Counted from the stretch's first letter, positions 8,320 to 17,606 are shown. The stretch: 52,055 nucleotides of DNA from Betaproteobacteria bacterium (GCA_016873935.1 VGVT01000017.1:1-52055), one strand, 5' to 3'. A program made the numbers and translations. Notes: a model not told the origin generated them from the sequence alone.

Positions 8320-8585
8320 ATCTTGATCCTTGAAAAAAACAAAAAAAGGGATTGCCCCATGTGGGCGAAGGTCAAGAAAGCGGGTGATGAATCGAGATGA
8401 CGTCCGCGGAAACGCGGAGTTTGAACCGGACAGCAGCAACGCAACTTGAAAATCGCCGGCGCACTATCCTCCCTATCCGGCGCGATGGCAAACACTATCT
8501 GCCGGCGGCGCCGCTTCCGGCGCAACCAGGAGCGCATGCGCGGATTATCATTGCGCACCTGTTGCCGCAACGATTCGTCCACGCC

Positions 8586-9683
8586 ATGCAAACCCTCACC
8601 GTCGACCTGGGCGAGCGCGCCTATCCCATCCACATCGGCCCCGGCCTGCTCGATCGCGCCGACCTGGTGCTGCCCCACCTGAAGCAGAAGCGCGTCGTCA
8701 TCGTCAGCAACACCACCGTCGCCCCCCTGTACCTGGCCCGCCTGCGGCAGAGCCTGGCGGATGCGGGCGTGGCGGCGGAGGCGGTGATCCTGCCGGACGG
8801 CGAGGCCTACAAGAACTGGGAGACGCTGAACCTGATCTTCGATGCGCTCTTGAGCCAGCGGGCGGAGCGCAAGACCACCCTGATCGCCCTGGGCGGCGGC
8901 GTCATCGGCGACCTGACCGGCTTCGCCGCCGCCTGCTACCAACGCGGCATGCCCTTCATCCAGGTGCCCACCACCCTGCTCGCGCAGGTCGATTCCTCGG
9001 TGGGCGGCAAGACCGGCATCAACCATCCGCTCGGCAAGAACATGATCGGCGCCTTCCACCAGCCGCAACTGGTGCTGGCCGATACCGACACCCTGAACAC
9101 CCTGCCGGACCGGGAACTCTCCGCCGGCCTCGCCGAAGTCATCAAGTACGGGCTGATCCGCGACCTGCCGTTCCTGGAATGGCTGGAGGCGAACATGGAG
9201 CAGTTGGTGGCGCGCGACACCGACGCCCTCACCTACGCCATCCGCCGCTCCTGCGAAAACAAGGCGGAGGTGGTGGCGGCGGACGAGCGCGAATCGGGCC
9301 AGCGCGCCCTGCTCAACCTCGGCCACACCTTCGGCCACGCCATCGAGGCGGGCATGGGCTACGGCAACTGGCTGCACGGTGAGGGGGTGTCCGCCGGCAC
9401 CATGCTGGCCGCCGATCTGTCGCTGCGCCTGGGCAACCTGAGCCGGGCCGATGTGGAGCGCATCGCCGCCCTGTTCCGCCGCGCCGGGCTGCCGGTGCTG
9501 GCTCCCGACCTGGGCGAGGCCGCGTACATGGAACACATGGGCGTGGACAAGAAAGTGGAGGGCGGCAGGATTCGCTTCGTCCTCTTCCGCAAGCTCGGCG
9601 AGGCCTACGTCGCCGCCTTGAACGACGCGGCGGAAGACGCCGCGCTGCGGGCGACCCTGACGGAAGCCGTGGCGCGTGGCTGA
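8586..9683 (+). CDS. aroB: 3-Dehydroquinate synthase
   Basis: Second step of the shikimate pathway: cyclises DAHP to 3-dehydroquinate with NAD+ and a divalent metal. 365 aa from ATG 8586 ([18 protein letters not shown]). NAD-binding GGGVIGDL at 103-110, DSSVGGKTG at 136-144, and metal/active-site [11 protein letters not shown] near 257. No ribosome binding site is evident. aroK, its usual partner, is absent upstream; the 266-base gap to cspA holds no recognisable gene. dgt follows and overlaps. Confidence 0.95.
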   Translation: MQTLTVDLGERAYPIHIGPGLLDRADLVLPHLKQKRVVIVSNTTVAPLYLARLRQSLADAGVAAEAVILPDGEAYKNWETLNLIFDALLSQRAERKTTLIALGGGVIGDLTGFAAACYQRGMPFIQVPTTLLAQVDSSVGGKTGINHPLGKNMIGAFHQPQLVLADTDTLNTLPDRELSAGLAEVIKYGLIRDLPFLEWLEANMEQLVARDTDALTYAIRRSCENKAEVVAADERESGQRALLNLGHTFGHAIEAGMGYGNWLHGEGVSAGTMLAADLSLRLGNLSRADVERIAALFRRAGLPVLAPDLGEAAYMEHMGVDKKVEGGRIRFVLFRKLGEAYVAALNDAAEDAALRATLTEAVARG

Positions 9684-10800
9684 TCTGGCCCCTTACGCCG
9701 CCCAATCCGCGCTCAGTCGCGGCCGCCGCCATCCCGAACCGCCCGCGGCGCCGCGCTCCGAGTTCCAGCGCGACCGCGACCGCATCGTGCATTCCACCGC
9801 CTTCCGCCGCCTGGAATACAAGACCCAGGTGTTCATCAACCACGAGGGCGACCTGTTCCGCACCCGCCTCACGCACAGCCTGGAGGTGGCCCAGATCGGT
9901 CGCACCCTTGCGCGCATGCTGGGCCTCGACGAGGACCTGACGGAGACCCTGGCGCTGGCGCACGACCTCGGCCACACGCCCTTCGGCCACGTCGGCCAGG
10001 ACGCGCTCAACGAGTGCATGGCCGGGCACGGCGGCTTCGAGCACAACCTGCAATCCCTGCGCGTCGTCGACACGCTGGAGCAGAAGTACGCCGAGTTCGA
10101 GGGCCTCAACCTCACCTTCGAAGCGCGCGAGGGCATCCTCAAGCACTGCTCGAAGAAGAACGCGGAAAAGCTGGGCGACGTCGGCCGCCGCTTCCTGGAG
10201 GGCGGCCAGCCCGGCCTGGAGGCGCAGATCACCAATCTGGCCGACGAGATCGCCTACAACAACCACGACGTCGACGACGGCCTGCGCTCCGGCCTCATCA
10301 GCCTGGAACAACTGGAAGGCGTGGCCCTGTTCGCCCGCCACCTGGCCGAGGTACGGCAACGCTACCCGGCCCTCAACGACCGCCGCCTGATCCACGAGAC
10401 TGTGCGGCGCATGATCAACACCCTGGTGGTGGACCTGCTGGAGCAGACCCGGCGCAACATCGCCGAGCACCGGCCGGCGAGTCCGGACGCGGTGCGCGCC
10501 TGCCCGCCCCTGGCCGCCTTCAGCCCGGCCGTGCGCGAGGAAAGCCTGGAACTCAAGCGCTTCCTGTTCCAGAACCTCTACCGCCATTACCGGGTGGAAC
10601 GCATGAGCGCGAAGGCGCGCCGCCTGTTGAAGGAACTGTTCGCGGCCTTCACCGACAGTCCCGCGCTGCTGCCCCCGGAGCACCGGGAACGAGCCGAAGC
10701 CGACCCCCACCGGGCGGTATGCGACTACATCGCCGGCATGACCGACCGCTACGCCATCCGCGAGCACCGGCGCATCTTCGACATCGAGGAGCGGGTCTGA
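9676..10800 (+). CDS. dgt: Deoxyguanosinetriphosphate triphosphohydrolase-like protein
   Basis: HD-superfamily dNTP triphosphohydrolase (dNTP to deoxynucleoside plus triphosphate), affecting nucleotide pools. The GTG at 9676 overlaps the end of aroB by eight bases, a coupling common for aroB-dgt pairs. 374 aa. Metal ligands include H67 (RLTHSLEV) and H96/D97 ([11 protein letters not shown]), with [11 protein letters not shown] downstream. This is the short, type-2-like Dgt form, so substrate preference is less certain than for E. coli Dgt. Confidence 0.93.
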   Translation: MADLAPYAAQSALSRGRRHPEPPAAPRSEFQRDRDRIVHSTAFRRLEYKTQVFINHEGDLFRTRLTHSLEVAQIGRTLARMLGLDEDLTETLALAHDLGHTPFGHVGQDALNECMAGHGGFEHNLQSLRVVDTLEQKYAEFEGLNLTFEAREGILKHCSKKNAEKLGDVGRRFLEGGQPGLEAQITNLADEIAYNNHDVDDGLRSGLISLEQLEGVALFARHLAEVRQRYPALNDRRLIHETVRRMINTLVVDLLEQTRRNIAEHRPASPDAVRACPPLAAFSPAVREESLELKRFLFQNLYRHYRVERMSAKARRLLKELFAAFTDSPALLPPEHRERAEADPHRAVCDYIAGMTDRYAIREHRRIFDIEERV

Positions 10801-10810
10801 GGGGCTGGTT

Positions 10811-10954
10811 TCAGCCGCGCGCCAGCCGCTGGCGCATCAGCCAGCCATGCAGCCGTGTGGCGCGGGTCAGGCCCCAGATGATGCGGGCGGTGTGGACCCA
10901 ATCGACGATGGGGTGGGAACGCGGCAAGGAGGGTATGGGCGGTGTCCGGGCCAA
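10811..10954 (-). CDS. Possible 47-aa small protein
   Basis: The ORF would start at TTG 10954 and has a protein-like C-terminal half (DWVHTARIIWGLTRATRLHG), unlike shadow frames here. A promoter-like pair on the same strand (TTGATC 10986-10991, 17 bases, TATAGC 10963-10968) would put transcription start next to the TTG, making it leaderless. An upstream in-frame stop excludes a longer form. It could be the end of a decayed gene. Low certainty. Confidence 0.3.
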   Translation of the reverse strand: MARTPPIPSLPRSHPIVDWVHTARIIWGLTRATRLHGWLMRQRLARG

Positions 10955-10962
10955 CGCGCGGC

Positions 10963-10991
10963 GCTATACTTGCGGCCATGCAAAGGATCAA
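10963..10991 (-). promoter_or_regulatory. Possible promoter, minus strand
   Basis: -35 TTGATC and -10 TATAGC with a 17-base spacer. The same AT-rich core gives TATACT (10965-10970) on the plus strand, so the site could act in both directions. Confidence 0.35.
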
Positions 10992-11133
10992 TGCCCTCAT
11001 TCCCGCACTGTGTCCGTGGCCCGCGCTCGCGCCGACGCTGGTCAGCGTGAGCCAGGCAGGCGTCTGGCCGAGCGTGGGGGGCGGGCTCAGCCTCAAGGCC
11101 GACAGTGCCACCGCCTGCTCATGGATCTCATGA
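10978..11133 (+). CDS. Possible 51-aa small ORF
   Basis: ATG at 10978 (MQRINALIPALCPWPAL) directly follows a TATACT box. There is no ribosome binding site and no family I recognise. The mildly hydrophobic N-terminus could be a weak membrane or leader segment. It shares the 439-base low-information gap between dgt and the START-like gene. Confidence 0.2.
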   Translation: MQRINALIPALCPWPALAPTLVSVSQAGVWPSVGGGLSLKADSATACSWIS

Positions 11134-11237
11134 AATCGCCGTTTCCGCCGCCCCTCGCACCGGGCATCGCCGAACAACAGGTACGCACCTGGGTGGAAGT
11201 GTTGGGTCGCGAGATGGAAAGAAAAGGGGAACCTTAG
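11121..11237 (+). CDS. Possible 38-aa small protein
   Basis: ATG at 11121 (MDLMKSPFPPPLAPG) followed by an amphipathic helix-like part (IAEQQVRTWVEVLGREMERK). It ends two bases before the next gene start and could be translationally coupled to it. No recognised family. Confidence 0.3.
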   Translation: MDLMKSPFPPPLAPGIAEQQVRTWVEVLGREMERKGEP

Positions 11238-11239
11238 TC

Positions 11240-11818
11240 ATGTATCGCCATTTCGTTGTCATTGTCACGGCCATATTCCTGGCGGGCGGCGTCCACGCCA
11301 GCGCGCGGGGCGCCAAGGTGAAAGCCAGCACCGGCCTCACCGGCATTCGCGTCGAGGCCACGCAGACCCTCAATGCCGATGCCCAGACCGTCTGGCAGAC
11401 CCTCACCGACTACAATCGCCTGGCCGCCTTCATTCCTGACATGGTGTCCAGCCGCCTGATCTCGCCGCCGGGAGCGCCGAAGCGCGTCGAGCAGATCGCC
11501 GACGCCGGCCTGTTCGCCTTCGTCATGCCCGATCACGTGGTGCTGCTGATGGAGGAAAACCCGACCAGCCACATCCGTTTCCGCTCCGTGGCCGGCAAGG
11601 TGGCGGCGATGAACGGCGAGTGGCGCATCGTCGGCGACAAGGCGCCGGTCACGCTCAGCTACCGCGCCCACATCGTCCCGCTGACGCCGGTGCCGCCCGT
11701 GGTTTCCAGTTATTTCGTCGAGGACGAGGTGAAATCCCGCTTCGAGGCGGTGGCCCGCGAAGCCGAGCGCCGCATGCGACCCGTGTCGACGCAGCGGAAC
11801 CCCTATCTGGTGAACTGA
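11240..11818 (+). CDS. Exported SRPBCC (START-like) protein
   Basis: 192 aa from ATG 11240 after GGGGA. An N-terminal signal (hydrophobic VVIVTAIFLAGGVHASA) points to export. The rest resembles the polyketide-cyclase/coenzyme Q-binding START-like fold: VEATQTLNADAQTVWQTL, then TDYNRLAAFIPDMVSS, and a C-terminal helix SRFEAVAREAE. The family binds hydrophobic ligands; the ligand here is unknown. A lipoprotein gene follows 41 bases later and may be co-transcribed. Confidence 0.75.
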   Translation: MYRHFVVIVTAIFLAGGVHASARGAKVKASTGLTGIRVEATQTLNADAQTVWQTLTDYNRLAAFIPDMVSSRLISPPGAPKRVEQIADAGLFAFVMPDHVVLLMEENPTSHIRFRSVAGKVAAMNGEWRIVGDKAPVTLSYRAHIVPLTPVPPVVSSYFVEDEVKSRFEAVAREAERRMRPVSTQRNPYLVN

Positions 11819-11859
11819 TCCGCCCCCGCCTTGCACGCTCCACGTAGAAAGGAATACCC

Positions 11860-12351
11860 ATGCAGCGACTGCTCTGGATGCTCTTGGTCCCGGCGTTCCT
11901 GACGGGTTGTGACCAGCTTACCGAACGGGCGGGCTTTCCCAACGCCGCCAAGGTGGAGGCCGAGGGCAAGGCCATCGGGGGGGCCTGCCGCCACGCCGGA
12001 CGCGGTCTGGAGGACTGCTACCGGCTCAACAAGAGCGCCTCCAAGGCCGCCGTGTTCGCCGGCTGGAAGGAAATGAACGAATACATGCTGAAGAACAGCA
12101 TGCAGACGGTGGAGCCGAGCGTCGGCCCGCACGCCGGGCAGAGTGCCGACAAGGTCGCTGACAAGCCCTCCGATAAATCCTCCGAAAAGCCGGCTGACAA
12201 GGCCACCGAGAAGTCCGCAGAAAAACCTGCCGCGGTCGCGGCGGGCGACAAAGCCGCGCCGAAGCCGGCCGAACCCACGCTCAAGCAAGCGCCCAAGCCC
12301 GCGCCCAAGGCCGAGGCCGGCAAGCCCGCCGCGCCGGCGCCAGCCAAATAA
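11860..12351 (+). CDS. Lipoprotein with Lys/Ala/Pro-rich tail
   Basis: 163 aa; AAAGGA precedes the ATG. The lipobox LTGC puts lipidation at C17. The globular part (about 18-90) holds two cysteines (ACRHAG and EDCYRL) that may form a disulfide. From about residue 95 the sequence becomes short Asp/Glu-Lys-Pro/Ala repeats (ADKVADKPSDKSSEKPADK) ending in PAPAK, a disordered, histone-like charged tail possibly reaching peptidoglycan. No family recognised. Confidence 0.7.
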   Translation: MQRLLWMLLVPAFLTGCDQLTERAGFPNAAKVEAEGKAIGGACRHAGRGLEDCYRLNKSASKAAVFAGWKEMNEYMLKNSMQTVEPSVGPHAGQSADKVADKPSDKSSEKPADKATEKSAEKPAAVAAGDKAAPKPAEPTLKQAPKPAPKAEAGKPAAPAPAK

Positions 12352-12412
12352 GGCGACGCCAAGGCGCGCATTCCCGGAACCCGCTTTGAATGCATCGAGC
12401 ACCTCAAAGGGC

Positions 12413-13186
12413 ATGAATACCCTACAGGTCATGAAACCCGCCCTGCGCATCGCCAGCTACAACATCCACAAGGGACTGTCCTTCTTCAACCGCCGCGTGG
12501 TGCTGCACGATGTGCGCGACAGCCTGATGGGCCTCAACGCCGACATCGTCTTCCTGCAGGAGGTGCAGGGCCACCACGCCCACCGCGCCGGCCGCTTCGA
12601 AGCCTGGCCGGCCAAGCCACAGCACGAATTCCTGGCCGGCGACCTGTGGCACGACTTCGCCTACGGCAAGAACGCGGTGTACGACCACGGCCACCACGGC
12701 AACGCCATCCTCTCGCGCTACCCGATCGCGCAGTGGGAAAACGTGGATATTTCCGCGCACGCCTTCGAAAGCCGCGGCCTGCTGCACTGCGAACTGGAAG
12801 TGCCCGCCCTGGAGCAGCCGCTGCACGCCATCTGCCTGCACCTGGCGCTCAACGAGGCCGGCCGGCGCAAGCAGATCCATCAACTCTGCGAGCGCATCCG
12901 CCGCATGGTGCCGGACGACGCCCCGCTCATCATCGCCGGCGACTTCAACGACTGGCGCCAGCGCACCGGCCGCTACCTGGCCGACGAACTGGGCCTCAAG
13001 GAAGTGTTCGAGACCGCGCATGGCCGTCCCGCGCGCAGCTTCCCGGCCGCCCTGCCCCTGTTCACCCTGGACCGCATCTACGTGCGCGGTTTCGGCATCG
13101 CCTCGGCCCACGTCCTGCATGGCCAGCGCTGGCGCCGGCTGTCCGACCACGCCGCGCTGACCGCCCAGCTCCGCCCGCTGACCTGA
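12413..13186 (+). CDS. Endonuclease/exonuclease/phosphatase family protein (YbhP-like)
   Basis: 257 aa; AAAGGG precedes ATG 12413 (a second ATG at 12431 is possible). EEP-fold motifs are in order: ASYNIHKG, FLQEVQGHH, HGNAILSRYPI, IAGDFNDWR, LDRIYVRG and SDHAAL. It lies 13 bases upstream of clsB, the same pairing as ybhP-clsB in E. coli, so a role in phospholipid or phosphodiester metabolism is more likely than DNA repair. Substrate not established. Confidence 0.85.
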   Translation: MNTLQVMKPALRIASYNIHKGLSFFNRRVVLHDVRDSLMGLNADIVFLQEVQGHHAHRAGRFEAWPAKPQHEFLAGDLWHDFAYGKNAVYDHGHHGNAILSRYPIAQWENVDISAHAFESRGLLHCELEVPALEQPLHAICLHLALNEAGRRKQIHQLCERIRRMVPDDAPLIIAGDFNDWRQRTGRYLADELGLKEVFETAHGRPARSFPAALPLFTLDRIYVRGFGIASAHVLHGQRWRRLSDHAALTAQLRPLT

Positions 13187-13199
13187 GCTGTTAGCCGCG

Positions 13200-14375
13200 A
13201 TGATCCGGGCAGGCAACCGGCTCACCCTGCTGGAAAACGGCGCCGCCTATTTCCCCGACCTGCTCGCCAGCCTGGAGGGCGCGCGCCGGGAAATCCACGT
13301 CGAGACCTATATCCTCGAGGACGACCCGGTCGGCCGCGCGGTGGCCGACGCCCTGGCGCGCGCGGCGCGGCGCGGCGTGGTCACCCGCCTGCTGCTCGAC
13401 GGCTTCGGCAGCCGCGCCCTGCCCGCCGCCTTCCTGGAAGAATTGCGCGGCGCCGGCGTCGAGGTCCTGGTGTTCCGGCCGGATTACGGCCCGCGCCTGC
13501 GTCGCACCCGCCTGCGCCGCATGCACCGCAAGCTGGTGGTGGTGGATGCCGGCGTCGGCTATGTCGGCGGCATCAATTTCATCGACGATCTCAATGGCCG
13601 CGACCTGCGCGCTCCCCGCCAGGACTATGCCGTGCGTGTCGAGGGGCCGCTGGTCGCCGACATGGCCGATGCCGCCCGGCAGCTCTGGCGCCGGGTGACC
13701 TGGAGCCGCCTCGGGCTGCGCCGTGGCGAGGGTGCCTGGCTGCTGCCTAGCGCCGAGGCGGCCGGCGACCAGCGCGGCCAGTTCCTCACCCGCGACAATC
13801 TGCGCCGCCGCCGCGCCATCGAGGCGGCGTACATGCACGCCATGCACCGGGCCCGGGAGGAAATTCTCATCGCCAACGCCTATTTCATGCCCGGCGTTCG
13901 CTTCCGCCATGCCTTGGTCGACGCCGCCCGCCGCGGCGCCCGCGTGGTCCTGCTGATGCAGGGCCACAGCGACCATCCTTTCTATCAACTGGCCGCCCGC
14001 GCCCTCTACCGGCACTTCCTGGAAAACGGCCTGGAGGTGTACGAGTACCACGCCAGCGAATTGCACGCCAAGGTGGCGGTCATCGATGGTCGCTGGGCCA
14101 CGGTCGGATCCAGCAACATCGACCCCTTCAGCCTGCTGCTGGCGCGCGAGGCCAACCTGGTGGCGCACGACGCGCGCTTCGCGGGAGAATTGCGCGCCAG
14201 CCTGGAAAGCCTGCTGACCCAGGGCGCCCGCCGTATCCGGCGCCAGGATTGGAGCCGCATCCCCTGGTACGCCCGTTTCGCTTCCTGGCTTGCCTACGGC
14301 GTCGTGCGCGGCTTCATGGGCCTGGTTGGCTATGCCCAGGGCTGGGATAACGGCAGGCGGCGCAAGGCGGGTTAG
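13200..14375 (+). CDS. clsB: Cardiolipin synthase ClsB
   Basis: Phospholipase D superfamily enzyme making cardiolipin (and possibly phosphatidylglycerol) at the inner membrane. 391 aa. Two HKD motifs: H109-K111-D116 (MHRKLVVVD) and H289-K291-D296 (LHAKVAVID), each followed by the usual glycine/serine-Asn stretch. It lacks the N-terminal membrane segments of ClsA, as ClsB does. A C-terminal hydrophobic patch (YARFASWLAYGVVRGFMG) may anchor it. Confidence 0.92.
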   Translation: MIRAGNRLTLLENGAAYFPDLLASLEGARREIHVETYILEDDPVGRAVADALARAARRGVVTRLLLDGFGSRALPAAFLEELRGAGVEVLVFRPDYGPRLRRTRLRRMHRKLVVVDAGVGYVGGINFIDDLNGRDLRAPRQDYAVRVEGPLVADMADAARQLWRRVTWSRLGLRRGEGAWLLPSAEAAGDQRGQFLTRDNLRRRRAIEAAYMHAMHRAREEILIANAYFMPGVRFRHALVDAARRGARVVLLMQGHSDHPFYQLAARALYRHFLENGLEVYEYHASELHAKVAVIDGRWATVGSSNIDPFSLLLAREANLVAHDARFAGELRASLESLLTQGARRIRRQDWSRIPWYARFASWLAYGVVRGFMGLVGYAQGWDNGRRRKAG

Positions 14376-14403
14376 CTCCGATCTCGCACGGGGTTACGGC
14401 CCG

Positions 14404-15213
14404 CTACAAGATCCCCAGTTCCGCCAGGCAGGCCCGCCCAAGGGCGACACGCCGGGCCGCGTCGGCGGCCTCCCGCATGTCCATGTTGAGGGCGAAGGCG
14501 TACACCCGATCATCCTTGTGTAGCCAACCCACCCACCAGCCGACGCCCGGTTCCGGATAGGTGGGCCAGCCCGTCTTGCCATACAGCGTGTGCCCGGCGT
14601 TGGACTCCAGCCGCACGAGGTCGCGCACCGCCGCCTGTACCTCGGCCGGGTAGGGCAGCGCGCCCCGGGCCAGATCGGCGAGCAGGCGTGCCTGCTCCAC
14701 CGCGCTGATCGTGAGGCTGCCATCCAGCCAGAAACGGTCCACCGTGCCACCCGTCTGCGCATTGCCATAGCCCAGTCGCGTCAGTTCCGCCCGCATGCGC
14801 GGCAGACCCACACGGCGGGCGAGACCCTGAAAGATGGCCAGGTTCGACACTGCCATGGCCTCACGCAAACTCATGTCCCGCTCCCACGCCGGCAGGGCTA
14901 GTCGCCCGCCGCCGTAGGGCAGCAGCGTGTCCACCCCGGCCACCGCCCCGTTGGCCAATCCGATGAGCGCATTGGCGACCTTGAAGGTGGAGCCGGGCGG
15001 GAAGCGCGACTCCGCGCGGGAGCGGTCATGGCCCACCAGGCGGTTGCCGGAGACGTCGTAGAGCACGAATGTGCCGTGGATGCCGGCATCGGCGAACAGG
15101 CGGGCAATTTGGGGGTTGTCCTGCCAGTCGAGGGCGTGAGCCAGGGGCGCGCAACAGAGCAACAGGGCGGTCAGCAGGCGCTGCACCGGGACGAGGGGGA
15201 GGGGCCGGCGCAT
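14404..15213 (-). CDS. Class D (OXA-type) beta-lactamase
   Basis: Serine beta-lactamase exported to the periplasm. 269 aa with a signal peptide ending near residue 27 (PLAHA). All class D landmarks are present: S75-T76-F77-K78, S123-N124-L125, Y149-G150-N151, FWLDGSL at 161-167, K213-T214-G215 and the WWVGW strand. Composition is like its neighbours, so it looks like a resident chromosomal gene. It is the last gene of the minus-strand run, 78 bases after ubiX; no linked regulator is seen. Spectrum cannot be read from the sequence. Confidence 0.9.
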   Translation of the reverse strand: MRRPLPLVPVQRLLTALLLCCAPLAHALDWQDNPQIARLFADAGIHGTFVLYDVSGNRLVGHDRSRAESRFPPGSTFKVANALIGLANGAVAGVDTLLPYGGGRLALPAWERDMSLREAMAVSNLAIFQGLARRVGLPRMRAELTRLGYGNAQTGGTVDRFWLDGSLTISAVEQARLLADLARGALPYPAEVQAAVRDLVRLESNAGHTLYGKTGWPTYPEPGVGWWVGWLHKDDRVYAFALNMDMREAADAARRVALGRACLAELGIL

Positions 15214-15291
15214 CGAACAAAGAGGGAAATCAGTCGGCCAGGCCGACGAAGGCAGCGTGCCCGGCTCGCAGGCAGTCGAAACATTTCGCCA

Positions 15292-15891
15292 TCACGCCCC
15301 CCAGGGCCGCATCAGGCTGTGCGGTACGCGCAGTTGGTCGAGGACGCGGGCGACGACGAAATCCACGACTTCTTCGACGTTGCGCGGACGGTGATAGAAG
15401 CCGGGGTTCGCCGGCAGGAGGGTGGCGCCGGCCTCGGCGAGCAGGGTCATGTTGCGCAGGTGGACAAGGGAGAAGGGGGTCTCGCGCGGCACCAGGATGA
15501 GCGGACGCCTTTCCTTCAGCATGACGTCGGCGGCCCGCTCGATGAGGTTGTCGGCCATGCCGTGGGCGATGGCCGCCAGGGCGCCCATGCTGCACGGGCA
15601 GACCACCATGGCGTCGGCCGGGTTGGAGCCGGAGGCGGCGGGGGCGAACCATTCCTCCTTGCCGTAGGCCGCCAGGGCGCCGCCGTGGCCGGCGAAGCGG
15701 GCGTCGAAAAAGGCGGCGATTTCGCCGGTATCGGCGGGCAGGCCCAGGTCGAGTTCCTGCCGGGCGACGATGCGCGCCGCCGGCGAGACCAGCAGGTCGA
15801 CGCGGCGGCCGGCGCGCAGCAGGCATTCCAGCAGGCGGATGCCGTATGCCATGCCGGAGGCGCCGGTGAGTGCGAGGGTGATGCGATTCAT
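15292..15891 (-). CDS. ubiX: Flavin prenyltransferase UbiX
   Basis: Makes prenylated FMN for UbiD-type decarboxylases, needed for ubiquinone synthesis. 199 aa. Flavoprotein motifs: LTGASGMAYGIRLLE at the N-terminus, CPCSMGALAAIAHG, and PRETPFSLVHLRNM. The start overlaps the stop of the upstream membrane gene (ATGA). ubiD is not in this window. Confidence 0.94.
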   Translation of the reverse strand: MNRITLALTGASGMAYGIRLLECLLRAGRRVDLLVSPAARIVARQELDLGLPADTGEIAAFFDARFAGHGGALAAYGKEEWFAPAASGSNPADAMVVCPCSMGALAAIAHGMADNLIERAADVMLKERRPLILVPRETPFSLVHLRNMTLLAEAGATLLPANPGFYHRPRNVEEVVDFVVARVLDQLRVPHSLMRPWGA

Positions 15892-16427
15892 GGTGTTTTT
15901 CCGGAAGTGCCGGGAGGCAGGGATTGCAGCAGATGCGCGGCGGCGAGGCCATTACCCAGTCCGGTGATCCAGGCGGCGCCGAGGAACAGGGGCAGCAGGG
16001 CGATCAAACTGGCGCCGGGCATCAGCCAGACGTCCACCACCATGAGCTGGCTGCCGATGTGGGTGAAGGCGGCCAGCAGCGACAGGGCGACCGGCCCGAA
16101 CCAGCGTGCCGGCAGGCGGATGGCGGCGATCAGCACGAGCAGGCTGGCGACACCGCCGGCCAGGCTGAGCAGGAAAGCGGGCGTGAGGAACTGGCCGAGG
16201 GCCAGGGCTCCGGCGACGATGCGCAGGCCGGCCACCCAGGCGGCCATGCGCCAGCCGTAGCGGTACAGCACCACCAGGGTGACGATGTTGGCCAGGCCCG
16301 GCTTCACGCCGGGAATGGGCAGGGGAATCGCCGCCTCGGCCAGGGTCAGGCCGATCGCCGCGGCGGCCAGCGCGGCCACGCGGCGGTCCTCGCCGCTGGC
16401 GCGGAGTTCAATAACTGAGGGTGTCAT
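15888..16427 (-). CDS. Gx transporter family membrane protein
   Basis: 179 aa, about five membrane segments. The start ([16 protein letters not shown]) is followed by IPLPIPGVKPGLANIVTL, the conserved loop of the Gx-transporter (heptaprenyl diphosphate synthase component I-like) family, which resembles ECF-transporter S components. Substrate unknown. It sits between a NusG-II protein and ubiX, overlapping ubiX by four bases; these neighbours commonly travel with it. Confidence 0.8.
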   Translation of the reverse strand: MTPSVIELRASGEDRRVAALAAAAIGLTLAEAAIPLPIPGVKPGLANIVTLVVLYRYGWRMAAWVAGLRIVAGALALGQFLTPAFLLSLAGGVASLLVLIAAIRLPARWFGPVALSLLAAFTHIGSQLMVVDVWLMPGASLIALLPLFLGAAWITGLGNGLAAAHLLQSLPPGTSGKTP

Positions 16428-16776
16428 AGCCGGCGGCGGCGTTTTCCACCGCGACCCGGTTGGGCAGGCAGACCGCCGCCGCGCCCGGAGGAATCCAGCC
16501 CTGGCGCACGCAGAGCTGCAAGGGGCTCGGGTCGGCGGCGATGCGCACGCGGCCGTCGCGGATCTCGACGCGGCTGATGCCGAGCGGGCCGGCGACCTCG
16601 ATGACGCGGTTCAGGCGCAGGCTGGCCTCCGTGTGCGGCTTGCCGTCCAGGCGGACGATGACCCGACCCTCCTGGCTGCCCGCCTGGTGCGCCGACAGCG
16701 CCACCACCAGGGCGAGGCCGAGGGCCAGGATCAGCCAGTCGCCTGGCCGCAGCAGCCCGGCGCGGCAAGCCGTCAA
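16408..16776 (-). CDS. NusG domain II-like membrane-anchored protein
   Basis: 122 aa if started at TTG 16776, which overlaps the rapZ stop (TTGA). One N-terminal membrane segment ([16 protein letters not shown]) is followed by a small beta-rich domain ([38 protein letters not shown]) typical of the NusG_II extracytoplasmic family. It overlaps the Gx transporter by 20 bases. Function unknown; the recurrent pairing with the Gx transporter suggests a shared membrane role. Confidence 0.75.
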   Translation of the reverse strand: MTACRAGLLRPGDWLILALGLALVVALSAHQAGSQEGRVIVRLDGKPHTEASLRLNRVIEVAGPLGISRVEIRDGRVRIAADPSPLQLCVRQGWIPPGAAAVCLPNRVAVENAAAGYDTLSY

Positions 16777-17606
16777 GCGAGTTCCCGGTGCCGCACGAGA
16801 ACCTGCTGGCCGTCGCGGAAGTGGTCGGCCAGGGTTTCCGCGAAATACACCGAGCGGTGCTGGCCGCCGGTGCAGCCGAGGGCGACGGTGAAATAGCCGC
16901 GATTGTCGCGGATGTAGGCCGGCAGCCATTTCGCCACGTAGGCGCGGATGTCTTCCAGCATCGCCAGCACCGGCGCGTGCCCCTGCAGGAAGGCGATGAC
17001 CGGCGCGTCGCGCCCGGTGAGGGGACGCAGCATGGGGTCGTAGTGCGGATTCGGCAGGCAGCGCACGTCGAACACCAGGTCGGCATCCATGGGAATGCCG
17101 TGCTTGAAGCCGAAGGATTGGAAGACCAGGGTGAAGGTGGCGCTCTCCAGCCGCAGGAAGTCCTTGATCCAGGCGCGCAGGCCGTTGGCCGACTGGTCAC
17201 TGGTATCCATCTGGTGGCTGATGGCGGCGATGCGCGAGAGCAGTTCGCGTTCCTCGCGTATGGCCTCTTCCAGGGAAAGCTTGCCGCTGACCAGGGGATG
17301 ATGGCGGCGGGTCTCGGAGAAGCGCTTGACCAGGGTGTCGTCCTTGGCGGTGAGGAACAACACGCGCAGGTCCAGACGCTGGCGCAGCTTCTCCAGTACC
17401 TCCGGCAATTCCGCCAAGCCGGCGCCGCTGCGCGCGTCGATGCTCATGGCGGCATCGGTGACGCGGGTCAGACGCAGGTATTCGACCGCCTCGGGCAGCA
17501 GGGCGGCGGGCAGGTTGTCGATGCAATAGAAGCCGGCGTCCTCCATGGCCTTGAGGGCCACGCTCTTGCCCGAGCCGGACAGGCCGCTGATGAGGACCAG
17601 GCGCAT
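16773..17606 (-). CDS. rapZ: RNase adapter protein RapZ
   Basis: Nucleotide-binding protein; in E. coli it guides RNase E to the GlmZ RNA. 277 aa. Walker A GLSGSGKS at 8-15, [10 protein letters not shown], then the C-terminal RNA-binding part with [12 protein letters not shown] and [12 protein letters not shown]. The ATG at 17606 overlaps the hprK stop (TGATG); a GTG one codon earlier is possible. The neighbouring ptsN-hprK fits its usual PTS context. Confidence 0.94.
   Translation of the reverse strand: MRLVLISGLSGSGKSVALKAMEDAGFYCIDNLPAALLPEAVEYLRLTRVTDAAMSIDARSGAGLAELPEVLEKLRQRLDLRVLFLTAKDDTLVKRFSETRRHHPLVSGKLSLEEAIREERELLSRIAAISHQMDTSDQSANGLRAWIKDFLRLESATFTLVFQSFGFKHGIPMDADLVFDVRCLPNPHYDPMLRPLTGRDAPVIAFLQGHAPVLAMLEDIRAYVAKWLPAYIRDNRGYFTVALGCTGGQHRSVYFAETLADHFRDGQQVLVRHRELA

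Noticed and set aside
8301-9536. 411-aa open frame opposite aroB
   Set aside because: Antisense shadow of aroB; the protein has no coherent fold and runs through the cspA leader.
9313-10767. 484-aa open frame opposite dgt
   Set aside because: Shadow frame; dgt with its HD motifs is the real gene.
10749-11177. 142-aa minus-strand frame across the dgt-START gap
   Set aside because: Low-complexity Pro/Arg/His sequence; a different minus frame (10811-10954) looks more protein-like.
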